A stretch of 64,000 bases of DNA, from NCBI GenBank assembly GCA_947503935.1, contig CANNFR010000001.1, positions 1-64,000 on the forward strand, written 5' to 3'. Origin of the DNA: an uncultured Paracoccaceae bacterium (GTDB lineage Bacteria; Pseudomonadota; Alphaproteobacteria; Rhodobacterales; Rhodobacteraceae). The notes under the pieces are model-generated. The model worked only from the letters and a program-made list of their open reading frames with translations. It did not search any database and was not told the origin of the DNA. A program made the position numbers and the translations under genes. Below, one piece after another: positions 25,780 through 33,806 of the stretch (positions are counted from its first letter, which is position 1; every line of letters begins with the position of its first letter).

Positions 25780-26160
25780 ATGAGCGTTCTGGAATTGTAT
25801 CGCGACTTTCGAAAGCGCTTCCCTGAAGTGACCCAAGCTGCGGACGCCAGACACATCAAAGTCTGGGGCAGCGTCGATGATGAAACTGCGTTTAGCTGGT
25901 TTGAGAGCCTTGCTGATGCAGTCAATGATCAAATGGGTACTCCGGAGCAAGGTACTTATGTGTCTTCGGTTTTCTCCTATTTTGAAGGACGGCTTCAAGG
26001 CTCGGACGATGGGGTCAAGAACTGCATCGACGTTAGCTTTGTCGAGAACCTTTTTTGGGAAGTGCGACCGAATTCAGCTGCTAGTGCTTGGGATGCAATG
26101 CCAAAATCTATGCAACAACTGTACCTGAACTTTCATGGCCGACCCCCGACAATAGACTAA
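25780..26160 (+). CDS. Uncharacterised soluble protein
   Basis: A 126-residue protein starting MSVLELYRDFRKRFPEV, with KVWGSVDDETAFSWFESLAD, then VSSVFSYFEGRLQGSDDGVK, CIDVSFVENLFWEVRP and MPKSMQQLYLNFHGRPP. The CIDVSFVENL(F)W and QLYxxFHG pattern resembles small proteins annotated as hypothetical or immunity-like in other bacteria, but I cannot name the family with confidence. ATG at 25780 has GAGG five bases upstream, whereas the longer frame starts in repeat-like DNA. It is flanked by repeats on both sides. Confidence 0.6.
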   Translation: MSVLELYRDFRKRFPEVTQAADARHIKVWGSVDDETAFSWFESLADAVNDQMGTPEQGTYVSSVFSYFEGRLQGSDDGVKNCIDVSFVENLFWEVRPNSAASAWDAMPKSMQQLYLNFHGRPPTID

Positions 26161-26220
26161 TTCTACTTGATCCCTTACGCCGAAAAAGCGGGCCTTGGCG
26201 CAGCCGCAGCGAAAGCTAAT

Positions 26221-26339
26221 TTTGTCCCGCAGACTGTCGGTTTGAGGGTACTTGGATCATTCAGCCGTAACGAAAGTCCGGTCTGGTGAAGCTGCATCGC
26301 AGCGCTTGACGACATCGGCAACGGCAGGTTTGGGCCGTC
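26221..26339. repeat. Dispersed 119-bp repeat, copy A
   Basis: The block from TTTGTCCCGCAGACTGTCGG to GGGCCGTC recurs at 31575-31693 in the same orientation with about five substitutions and no gaps. Small open frames in it are shared by both copies and are a by-product. Looser relatives occur near 20480, 25500 and 33700. Confidence 0.85.
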
Positions 26340-27124
26340 CACGGTAGGCGGCCTTACCGTCAAAGCGTAGATGCTGCGCCGCATCCGAGGTCGGGAATGA
26401 GCCCAGACTGACCGATGCTGCGGCAGTCATGAAAGTCTGCTTTGAGCCCAAATTCCTGGATTCTGCGTAAACAACGAATGAGCACGTCAAGCCTATTGCT
26501 GACTGTCGGTTGCAGCACCAAGCCGCGGCCGCCTAAACTCAAACAGAAAACGAACCAGAGCCTCCGTTACGATACGGCTTCTACTCTCCGAAAAACTCTG
26601 ACGACAGACAGCGACGCGACCGTTTTCAACGGTCACCACATGGTGCGCGATCATGGCTGTCAAATTTAGATCATGCATGATCGCGATTACACCGCCGCCT
26701 CTCGCAGATTAGTCGCGTTGGCACCGGAACACTACCAATTGATGTCCTATATGTCGGCGCTGCAACGCTTGAAGCGATGCCGCACGATGCAAAGAGAGAT
26801 GCCTTTCTCGAGATCACGTAGGAGGAGGATCGCCAATAGATTAACGCGCAAGAAAGAATTAGCTTGCATTGGCCGATCCATCCAGACACCGGCCAACCGC
26901 CCCGTCAATGCGTCGACAAATTCGCGGAACTGCCTTCCTTGGCCGGTACGGTTCAAACTGCATCGCCGGGGAAAACTCCATGGTCAAACCGCCGCGCGAA
27001 GAGATCATGATGCGGCGCAGGCTAACAGAGACAGAAGCCTAAATCCCAGGCTACTGGAAAGTTGGTCTGATTGAGCCAGAACACCTAACATAAGAAAAGC
27101 CAGGCAGCCGCCTAAAGAGGAAAT
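26340..27124. other. Decayed region between repeat copy A and the RiPP operon
   Basis: No intact gene is supported. On the minus strand at 26607-26705 a recognisable fragment of an ABC ATPase remains; at 27125 a truncated monooxygenase follows. The part between (26710-27120) has short open frames on both strands without recognisable similarity, probably the rest of a decayed haem-uptake locus. Confidence 0.5.
26607..26705 (-). pseudogene. Fragment of an HmuV-like haem ABC ATPase
   Basis: The minus strand encodes an Ala-Arg-Gly-Gly-Gly run followed by VIAIMHDLNLTAMIAHHVV and TVENGRVAV. This is the H-loop region of haem/iron ABC ATPases (HmuV type: ...VLHDLNLTA...GRV). The frame is broken upstream by a TAA and the expected C-terminal tail is lost downstream, so only about 33 codons remain. 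The Walker A, signature and Walker B parts are gone. Together with the monooxygenase scrap at 27125 it suggests an old haem-uptake locus. Confidence 0.7.
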
Positions 27125-27250
27125 ATGTTCATTGCCATGAACCGCTTTAAGGGCACCCAGGCCAATGAGGCCGCATTCCACGAGTTCTTGAAATCTCTAC
27201 TTGTGCCGAATCTGAGATCGCTCTATCATTGGATGTACCCGCAAGGGTAA
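27125..27250 (+). pseudogene. Truncated antibiotic-biosynthesis-monooxygenase-like gene
   Basis: A 41-codon frame beginning MFIAMNRFKGTQANEAAFHE with a good AGAGGAAA ribosome site. This is the start of HmoA/ABM-family haem-degrading monooxygenases, whose members begin MFIAMNRFKV...GSEAAFE and run to about 100 residues. The rest diverges (FLKSLLVPNLRSLYHWMYPQ) and stops. It is a remnant or a very short derivative, placed 35 bp before the RiPP precursor gene, so its promoter may now drive the RiPP operon. Confidence 0.65.
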
Positions 27251-27284
27251 ATTCAATCTAAATTTATATTTAATGGAGATAGTT

Positions 27285-27527
27285 ATGAAAGACATTGAAA
27301 AGCGCCTTGCGGCGTTGGAGGAGCGTATGAAGGTAGTGCCGATCGAAAGCTCCGACCGTCGCATTTTGGAGGGAACCAAAGTCTTCTTAGAAGATCCAAG
27401 CGCTGACACAGCGGCACGGTTCTTGAAGGAAATCGACCTCGCGGTCGCTCCAAACGATCCGGGCCAAGTGGCTGCAACTGTGACCACGGTGACCGTCACT
27501 GTCACCATTACGGTGAAGGCTGACTAA
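27285..27527 (+). CDS. Putative RiPP precursor peptide with Thr/Val-alternating core
   Basis: An 80-residue peptide. The leader (residues 1 to about 60) is charged and helical: MKDIEKRLAALEERMK, then ILEGTKVFLEDPSADTAARF. The C-terminus reads QVAATVTTVTVTVTITVKAD: seven Thr and seven Val/Ile between residues 62 and 77, mostly strictly alternating, with no Cys or Ser. ATG at 27285 has GGAG six bases upstream; an upstream in-frame ATG at 27273 overlaps that site and is rejected. It is followed at once by kinase, HopA1-like and B12-radical-SAM genes on the same strand, so it is the likely substrate. Thr residues could be phosphorylated and eliminated to dehydrobutyrine; Val, Ile or Thr carbons could be methylated. 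Confidence 0.8.
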   Translation: MKDIEKRLAALEERMKVVPIESSDRRILEGTKVFLEDPSADTAARFLKEIDLAVAPNDPGQVAATVTTVTVTVTITVKAD

Positions 27528-27540
27528 GGTGTAAACCTTT
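27526..27540 (+). promoter_or_regulatory. Short hairpin after the precursor gene
   Basis: AAGGT (27526, overlapping the stop codon) pairs with ACCTT (27535) around GTAA and is followed by TTT. It is a weak attenuator-like stem, in the place where RiPP operons often keep precursor transcripts more abundant than enzyme transcripts. Confidence 0.35.
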
Positions 27541-27554
27541 TGCGTGGATAACCC

Positions 27555-28547
27555 ATGCTGAGTCTCAGCAGCAACATCTATTCCGATTTGCAAGGCCTTG
27601 CGCGCCTTGGAACTCAGCATGATGGCAGCGCCGAGTGTGTCATTTGGCAACGCACGGGCCGTCACTGTGTTGCGTTGTTGAGCAGCTACCCCTTTGAGCC
27701 ATTCAGAGGGGTAGGATCCCTCTTCTTAAAAGCGAAGGGCAACGCACAGATTGCCGAAGACATTTCATTGAAACGCGAAAAGCAATTCTATGAGCTTCGC
27801 GATGTGCCGCCGCCCGTGCGGAGTGCCGTGCCCCCGCTTCACTTCGTAGATGCGCCAGCTGAACTTATGGTGTACCGAGGATTCGCCGACGCGTCTTCCC
27901 TTTTTGATATCTGGGGCAAAGGCGATGCGATGTCCCTTTCGTCGGCCGAGGATTTAGGCCAAGTGAGCGCGGCGCTGCACAATTGGACGCCAAATGCCTC
28001 GGATACTTTGCCGATCGTGAAGGATCCGACTATGACCTATGGCCACATCACGCCAGAGCAGTTTCAAAACGGGCGCGGCCGCTTCGATCTGTTGCTAAAG
28101 TTTGTTCATATTTCACCGACCTTGAACACGTGTTTTCGGGAACTCTCTTGGCGCGCCAATGCTGTAACGCATGGGGACTTCAAAATCGACAATGTTCTGA
28201 TCGATCGGTCTTCGGTCAGCACTTACGTGATTGATTGGGAGCTTTTCGGCGTCGGCGATCCTGGCTGGGACTGTGGTTCCCTGATTGGAAGCGCCTGCCA
28301 CGCAGTGTTGCATCACGCAGCCTATAGCGAAGACCGCGAATTGAGCGAAACGTTTCTGTGGGAGTGGATCAAGACCTATCTGAACGCCTACCAATCCTAT
28401 CGGTCCGAGTGTGATCTTGATCGCATCATGGGGTACGCCGCCTACTGGTTGGTCAACCGCGCCCAGATCGAACTGGCCCAACGCACCTTCCCGACAGAAA
28501 CGGATGTAAAGCTCATTAGGTTTGCGCATAACATAGTTGGGGTTTAG
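27555..28547 (+). CDS. APH-fold kinase, class V lanthipeptide/thioamitide kinase-like
   Basis: A 330-residue aminoglycoside-phosphotransferase-family protein. The catalytic loop is VTHGDFKIDN (His206, Asp208, Asn213 region) and the metal-binding segment is VIDWELFGVGDPGWDCG (Asp227). An N-lobe precedes it (SLFLKAKGNAQIAED, LMVYRGFADASSLFD). In class V lanthipeptides (LxmK) and thioamitides (TvaC type) a kinase of this fold works with a HopA1-like protein to phosphorylate precursor Ser/Thr before elimination. The same pairing is seen here, with the HopA1-like gene starting 3 bp after this stop. The ribosome site before 27555 is weak. An antibiotic-resistance role is possible from the fold alone but not from the context. 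Confidence 0.85.
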   Translation: MLSLSSNIYSDLQGLARLGTQHDGSAECVIWQRTGRHCVALLSSYPFEPFRGVGSLFLKAKGNAQIAEDISLKREKQFYELRDVPPPVRSAVPPLHFVDAPAELMVYRGFADASSLFDIWGKGDAMSLSSAEDLGQVSAALHNWTPNASDTLPIVKDPTMTYGHITPEQFQNGRGRFDLLLKFVHISPTLNTCFRELSWRANAVTHGDFKIDNVLIDRSSVSTYVIDWELFGVGDPGWDCGSLIGSACHAVLHHAAYSEDRELSETFLWEWIKTYLNAYQSYRSECDLDRIMGYAAYWLVNRAQIELAQRTFPTETDVKLIRFAHNIVGV

Positions 28548-28550
28548 GTT

Positions 28551-29489
28551 ATGCTTGTAGTTCCAAACACGTCAAATTCATTTGTAAACACGAGCATCCG
28601 GTCTTGGCTTTTGGTGCACGCAGAAACCAAAGAAGGCGGAGTGCGTCTTCCCTATGTGCCAGACGATCCCTCTCAGACGGAGCTAACCTACAGCGCTTGG
28701 TTTAAACGCGACGCCGCGGAGCCGCTCTTCACCTTCATATATCGTTGCGTGCATTTGCGGCTGCGCGAAGCAGATCAAAGGCAGGCGGAAGCCGCGCAAG
28801 CGGCAAGTGCATTCATTCGGGCGAGGCCGGAATGTATTGTTGCCTTGAACAACGCCTTTGACCGCGCAACTTTTTTGGAGCCGGGGTGGGTCGTTACGGG
28901 AAAACGCGCGAAGCCGGTGGGATTCTACATCGTACGCGACAGTATCCCTTTGTTTTTAAAAGAAATTAATGCCCCTGAAGGCACTGAAATTGGCGATACG
29001 ATCAAAGTGCCTTTCTCTTGCGCGACCCCCTACAAGCAACCGGGCTTTTACCTTGCCTTCAGCAAACATGGCCCCCATCGGGACAAAGACGTTGCCCGCA
29101 TCTACGTGAACCTTGCACGAGAGGCGGATTGTGTTGCCTTGCACAGCATTTGGGCCGCGTGCAACGCACTAGACATCCCATTTTCGCTGAAATCCATAGT
29201 CGATGGAACCTTTGAGGCCCGCAGCGATGGGATCGTAATTTATGTCCCTCTGGCGCACCGCATGGCTTTTGCAGAATTGGTCGATCAAACCCTATCCAAA
29301 GCTGGCTTCGCAAGAAAATCAGAGATTTCAGAATTCATAGAACCCTTTGCGGATGGGATTGGCCTGGCGTGTGAAAGGCCGTCGCGAGACACAACAGGCG
29401 ACCGCAAACCGCCAAAAAGCTTTGGGCAGATGGCTAGTGAAGAATTTGCAGAAGACCTTTTTCAAACATTGAACATTTCAGGAGGATAG
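28551..29489 (+). CDS. HopA1-family protein, probable phospho-Thr lyase
   Basis: A 312-residue protein of the type III effector HopA1-like family. Recognisable parts are VGFYIVRDSIPLFLKEINA, PGFYLAFSKHGP, DVARIYVNLAREADCVALHS, then a basic strand FSLKSIVDGTFEARSDGIVI and YVPLAHRMAFAELV. In LxmY and TvaD-type enzymes this domain eliminates phosphate from phosphorylated Ser/Thr to give dehydroamino acids. It is encoded between the kinase and the radical SAM gene with gaps of 3 bp and under 10 bp, so the three are co-translated. No secretion signal or type III system is present, which argues against an effector role. Confidence 0.82.
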   Translation: MLVVPNTSNSFVNTSIRSWLLVHAETKEGGVRLPYVPDDPSQTELTYSAWFKRDAAEPLFTFIYRCVHLRLREADQRQAEAAQAASAFIRARPECIVALNNAFDRATFLEPGWVVTGKRAKPVGFYIVRDSIPLFLKEINAPEGTEIGDTIKVPFSCATPYKQPGFYLAFSKHGPHRDKDVARIYVNLAREADCVALHSIWAACNALDIPFSLKSIVDGTFEARSDGIVIYVPLAHRMAFAELVDQTLSKAGFARKSEISEFIEPFADGIGLACERPSRDTTGDRKPPKSFGQMASEEFAEDLFQTLNISGG

Positions 29490-29498
29490 TTGACTTCC

Positions 29499-31391
29499 AT
29501 GTCCGATAGATCATTGAACATCGCCCTTGTGAGTATGCCCTGGATGTCGACGAGATTTCCGTCGATCCAGCTGGCCACACTTGCTTCTGTTTTTGAGGAG
29601 CGAGGACACAAGACAGAAACTATTGAGCTTAGCCTCGACTATGCAGCGATGATTGGGCCCAGCATTTACGACCGCTTGTGTAACGGTGGTGGGTTCATAG
29701 AAGAGCTGATCTTCGCAGAACAATACTACGGCAAAGAACATCGCCCCTTTTTCGAAGAGTCCCGTAACAAGGTATTGCCCATCGGGCTGTTTGAGCCCGA
29801 GGTTGAACAGAGCCTGATCGCAGCCCTCAACCCATTGACAGAGCGCTACCTGGATCTTTGCGCGGATGCAGCTGACTGGTCCAAGTATGATGCGATTGGC
29901 TTCTCGCTCACCATCAGCCAGACGACCGCATCTGCAGCGATGGCAAAACGTATTCGTCAAAAGGTCGGCAAGGATGTCCGTATCATCATCGGAGGAAGCT
30001 CCTGTGCCGGCGAAATGGGTATCGCAAACCTTCATGCCTTCCCAGAGTTTGACGCCGCCGTCCATTGCGAGGTTGAGATGGTGGCAGACGCGATGCTGGC
30101 TGCGATTCCATCAGGCGACTTTTCGGAAATTGATGGCATCTCTTTCCGAAATCAGGATGGCAGGGTTATCGAAGGGAAGTGGGAGCTAGAAGGCATCGCG
30201 CGCCCACCTGCTGAAAACTTGAATTTCGACAGCTATTTCTCTCGGCTTGATGTTTTGGGACTTCGCGATCAGATCGACCCTTGGCTTCCATTCGAAAGCA
30301 GTCGCGGCTGCTGGTACGGTGAAAAACAACAATGCACCTTCTGCGGGCTTCATGAGATCATGAAGTATCGGCATTCCCCAGGGGAAGAGACACTTGCTCG
30401 CCTTGACTCACTGGAAAAACGCTACAACGTCAGTAGCTTTTTCTCTGTCGATCTCATCATGCCGCAGAAATACTACAAGGAATTCCTGCCCGAACTCGCC
30501 GAGAGTTCACGAGACTGGAACCTCTTCTATGAAATCAAAGCCAATGTCCGACGGTATCAGGTGGAACTTCTCGCGGCAGCAGGCGTGAACTGGGTACAGC
30601 CCGGCATCGAAAGCCTTAGCACCTCACATCTAAAGCTGATGAAGAAGGGGGTGAGAGCCATCCAAAATATCCAGTTGCTGAAATGGTGCAGCGAAATGGG
30701 GATTCACGTGACTTGGAATATCATCATCGGCATGCCCAATGAGACAAACCAAATGTTTCAGGACATGCTCTCGATCATTCCAAACCTTTTTCATCTTCAG
30801 CCGCCTTCTGGTGCTGCCAACTTCTCGCTTCATCGCTTTAGTCCATTCTTTGAGGATGCAGACACGTTTGGCATCGTAAAGGAAGGCGCGGACCCCAGAT
30901 ACAATGCCATTCACCCCCTTGACGCATCCTTGGTTGACCGTCTGGCCTATCGTTACGAATTCACCGATCAAAGCGCGAAAAACGTCGATCCGACATTGCC
31001 AGAGCAGTTGTCCGCACTGATCGCGCAATGGCAGGCGGCCCATCGCCGCGGCGCTGAATTAGCCGTTTCAATGGACAAGGGCGAAGTGATCGTGAAAGAT
31101 ACCCGACATTCTGAACAAGCGATATATTACCGACTCCGCCCAGAAGAGTGGTCCATATTGACTGAACTGCAAGAGGCACGGTTCACAAAGGACGTCCTGT
31201 CTGATCTGGAGGACTTGCTTCAATCCCGTTCAGACGCGGAAGCGAAGCTAAAGCTTTGGGCAGAGATCGGACTGATCTGCGACCTCGATGAACGCACTTT
31301 GTCGCTCGTTCGGCACGACAACGCGACTCAGATGCCAAGCGAAACAACAAATGCCCAGGCGCCCCATCCTTATCTGGTTGAGGTTTCATAG
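29499..31391 (+). CDS. B12-dependent radical SAM protein of the RiPP-maturation type
   Basis: A 630-residue protein. An N-terminal B12-binding Rossmann domain (residues about 5-215: LVSMPWMSTRFPSIQLATLA, AIGFSLTISQTTASA, IIIGGSSCAGEMG) is followed by the radical SAM barrel with the spaced cluster motif C-WYGEKQQ-C-TF-C (Cys271, Cys279, Cys282), then GL. This C-x7-C-x2-C pattern with RGCW is characteristic of 'RiPP maturation radical SAM protein 1'. A C-terminal helical domain covers about 460-630. Such enzymes are thought to methylate unactivated carbons of a RiPP core. GGAGGA lies just upstream; TTG at 29490 and ATG at 29499 are both possible starts. Confidence 0.88.
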   Translation: MSDRSLNIALVSMPWMSTRFPSIQLATLASVFEERGHKTETIELSLDYAAMIGPSIYDRLCNGGGFIEELIFAEQYYGKEHRPFFEESRNKVLPIGLFEPEVEQSLIAALNPLTERYLDLCADAADWSKYDAIGFSLTISQTTASAAMAKRIRQKVGKDVRIIIGGSSCAGEMGIANLHAFPEFDAAVHCEVEMVADAMLAAIPSGDFSEIDGISFRNQDGRVIEGKWELEGIARPPAENLNFDSYFSRLDVLGLRDQIDPWLPFESSRGCWYGEKQQCTFCGLHEIMKYRHSPGEETLARLDSLEKRYNVSSFFSVDLIMPQKYYKEFLPELAESSRDWNLFYEIKANVRRYQVELLAAAGVNWVQPGIESLSTSHLKLMKKGVRAIQNIQLLKWCSEMGIHVTWNIIIGMPNETNQMFQDMLSIIPNLFHLQPPSGAANFSLHRFSPFFEDADTFGIVKEGADPRYNAIHPLDASLVDRLAYRYEFTDQSAKNVDPTLPEQLSALIAQWQAAHRRGAELAVSMDKGEVIVKDTRHSEQAIYYRLRPEEWSILTELQEARFTKDVLSDLEDLLQSRSDAEAKLKLWAEIGLICDLDERTLSLVRHDNATQMPSETTNAQAPHPYLVEVS

Positions 31392-31574
31392 ACCCTTGCG
31401 TGCACGTCGCTGTCGCCTTGGACCAGCGAGGTGTTTCACTAGGTACACACTTGAAAAACAACGATCACGCGATAACCCGTTCGCATATCTTTAAAATTGG
31501 TATTAGGCTGCGGTACGATTCAGGTGAAATCGGTTTGCAAAGCAGTCACTCGACCAATCGCACCGCATGCCCGG

Positions 31575-31693
31575 TTTGTCCCACAGACTGTCGGTTTGAG
31601 GGTACTTGGATCATGCAGCCGCAATGAAAGTCCGGTCTGGTGAAGCTGCATCGCAGCGCTTGACGACATCGGCAACGGCAGGTCTGGGCCGTC
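31575..31693. repeat. Dispersed 119-bp repeat, copy B
   Basis: Same-orientation copy of 26221-26339, about 114 of 119 positions identical. Copies A and B lie on either side of the block from the haem-locus remnants to the RiPP operon (about 5.2 kb between them), so recombination between them could delete or circularise that block. No gene is supported between 31392 and 31818. Confidence 0.85.
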
Positions 31694-31818
31694 AACGAGC
31701 AGTTTTCTGGCGTCGTCGTTGCATAACAGCTGAGCATGACTTCGCTGGGCGCGGTTAATGGCGGCAAAATCCGAAGTGATCCACTCATGATACACTAGTC
31801 TACCAAAAGGACTCAGAA

Positions 31819-32304
31819 ATGAAGTTGGATATCAGACCATTCGAAGAGCGCAATACTGAAGAATTGCTTGATCTCAGTCTCCGTGCTTGGGCACCCGTTT
31901 TCGGAACAATGGCAAAGACAGCCGACCAATTTGTTCTGAGTTCATTCTATCCCGATGGATGGGAAGTGCGCCAAATCGCGGACATAAAGGCGCTCCTTGG
32001 GGATTCGGCCTGCGACGTCTGGACCGCGCATGCGAATGACAGCTTTGTAGGCTTCATCGGTCTGCGGACTCATTCTGAGGACATGATGGGAGAGATCCAC
32101 ATTGTGGCCGTTGACCCCGACCATCAGCGGCGTGGGGTAGCGACGGCGCTAATGTCTTTCGCCAGCGACGAGTTCAGACGCGCAGGATTGAAGATGGTGA
32201 TGGTCGAGACCGGCGGCGATCCCGGACATGCAAAGTCGCGTGCTGCCTACGAGAGTTTCGGGTTCCGCCCATGGCCCGTCGCCCGATATTTCAAGGAGTT
32301 GTAG
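31819..32304 (+). CDS. GNAT-family N-acetyltransferase
   Basis: A 161-residue GNAT protein. The acetyl-CoA site is VAVDPDHQRRGVATALM (Q/R-x2-G-x-G/A type), preceded by MMGEIHIV and followed by VMVETGGDPGHAKSRAAYES and FGFRPWPVARYFKEL. The N-terminus MKLDIRPFEERNTEELLDL is typical. An AAAAGGA site precedes the ATG. The target is unknown (small molecule, peptide or antibiotic). A shortened copy in inverse orientation lies at 33807-34170, on the other side of the MFS gene. Confidence 0.88.
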   Translation: MKLDIRPFEERNTEELLDLSLRAWAPVFGTMAKTADQFVLSSFYPDGWEVRQIADIKALLGDSACDVWTAHANDSFVGFIGLRTHSEDMMGEIHIVAVDPDHQRRGVATALMSFASDEFRRAGLKMVMVETGGDPGHAKSRAAYESFGFRPWPVARYFKEL

Positions 32305-32431
32305 TGTTTGCACTCCGTCTCTGGTGGTGGTTGCCTTGAGCAAAACCTATGATCCAGACCTTTCACTTGCTTCAAATGGCGTATCGTGTCTTCATCTTGA
32401 TAGACGACAAATTCTTCACCCACACACCCTC

Positions 32432-33619
32432 ATGAACGCGAAACGCGCATTCCTGCCCCTCCTTGTTATGTCTCGCGTGTGCACAACGGCCGTGTTCATG
32501 ACATACGCCGCGTGCCTCGCATCGCTGATCGAGGTCTGGAATATGACCGCCGCCCAGGCCGGTGTCATTCAGGCCGGGTTTACGGCGGCCTTTGCACTGT
32601 CGCTTCTGATTGCCTCGCTCGTCTGTGACCGGCTGGGGGCGAAGTTCGTTTACCGAAGCTCGATCATACTTGTTGCACTCACCGCTCTCGCCTTTGCCGC
32701 GTATGCACGGTCCCAACCATCTGCATTGCTTCTCGTCTCTTTGATCGGCCTAGCTCAGGGCGGAACCTACACCCCCGCACTGATGTTCGCTTCTGCCAAT
32801 GCAGAACCAAACCGAAAAGCGTCGGCGATGGGCTGGGTCTTGTCCGGTATGTCGGCCGGCTACGTCATCTCCATCGTGGTGGCAAGCACCATGCTGGAGT
32901 GGTTCGACTACAAAGCCGCGTTCCTTCTAACGGCCCTCATTTCCGTCTTGGGCGTACCGTTCGGATTTCTCGCAACCGCCCGCATCGAAAACCCGGCCAA
33001 AACGGTTGTCCCGATCTCTGCGGAGTTTACAGGCCAATCAAGACGCCAGACGGCTCTTCTTACCATCGGCTACGTCGGCCATTGCTGGGAATTGTTTGGT
33101 GCCTGGGCCTGGGTACCGGCCTTCGTGGCATCGTCGTTGCTCCTTGCGGGAGAAACCTCATTCACCGCGATTGGCATCTGGACCGCGTGCGCGCTGCATC
33201 TTACCGGTTTCTTCTCTTCCGTTCTTTCTGGCTATGCGTCGGATCGTTTTGGTGCGCGAAACGTGCTGATCAGTTTTGCACTTCTGGGAATGCTCTGTTC
33301 CTTCCTTGTTGGTTGGCTGCCTTCTGTCAGCCCGTTTGCTCTGATGATAGTCGTCGCAATCTATGGCTTTGTCATAATCGGCGACTCTGCGGTTCTGTCG
33401 TCAGCGATGACAGACGCGGTGCCGGCTCACAGATTGGGTGTTGCATTGGGCATCCGGTCCGTGTTGGGAATCGGCAGCGGAGCATTGGCACCGATCGGCT
33501 TCGGAATTGCTCTCGATACCCTGCCGGACACATTGCAATGGTCCGGTGCATTCTCGCTGCTCGGTCTTGGGGCTTTCGTCGCTTTGGTCTGTGCGTTGCG
33601 GTTGAGGAGATTTGGATGA
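32432..33619 (+). CDS. MFS transporter
   Basis: A 395-residue major facilitator with about twelve membrane segments. The signature between helices 2 and 3 is LVCDRLGAKFVYRSS and the equivalent in the second half is GYASDRFGARNVL. Others are GLAQGGTYTPALMFASANAE and GIRSVLGIGSGALAPIGFGI. The start at 32432 (MNAKRAFLPLLVMS) is chosen because the frame upstream is not hydrophobic or family-like. The substrate is unknown. Given the RiPP operon about 1 kb upstream it could export a product, but a nutrient or cyanate/nitrate-type uptake role is equally open. Confidence 0.82.
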   Translation: MNAKRAFLPLLVMSRVCTTAVFMTYAACLASLIEVWNMTAAQAGVIQAGFTAAFALSLLIASLVCDRLGAKFVYRSSIILVALTALAFAAYARSQPSALLLVSLIGLAQGGTYTPALMFASANAEPNRKASAMGWVLSGMSAGYVISIVVASTMLEWFDYKAAFLLTALISVLGVPFGFLATARIENPAKTVVPISAEFTGQSRRQTALLTIGYVGHCWELFGAWAWVPAFVASSLLLAGETSFTAIGIWTACALHLTGFFSSVLSGYASDRFGARNVLISFALLGMLCSFLVGWLPSVSPFALMIVVAIYGFVIIGDSAVLSSAMTDAVPAHRLGVALGIRSVLGIGSGALAPIGFGIALDTLPDTLQWSGAFSLLGLGAFVALVCALRLRRFG

Positions 33620-33806
33620 AATTTCTCGGTTATCTTTACTCTAGCCGACGTGGCTGTTTGAGGGGCTGGGCGGTAATGATAGTGGGTCACCTTTCACTAC
33701 CAGATGAAACGCAGTGCTTTGGATGCCAATGTCGGCTTTGCAGAAGCTGCACCGCAGCGTCGGGGATGCTGATAAATGGCAGGTCCGGGCCGGAAAATCG
33801 AAGAAA
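33620..33806. other. Intergenic stretch with repeat-like sequence
   Basis: Between the MFS gene and the GNAT remnant, sequence at about 33690-33790 (CTGCACCGCAGCG, AAATGGCAGGTCCGGGCC) is a diverged relative of the 119-bp dispersed repeat. No gene is supported. Confidence 0.4.

Noticed and set aside
26175-26384. Small minus-strand frame shared with one at 31520-31795 (PLPMSSSAAMQLHQTG)
   Set aside because: Shared because both lie in the two copies of the 119-bp repeat; no ribosome site or family. The repeat, not a protein, is conserved.
27555-28547. Aminoglycoside resistance gene
   Set aside because: The fold fits, but the immediate HopA1-like and radical SAM partners and the Thr-rich peptide make a RiPP kinase far more likely.
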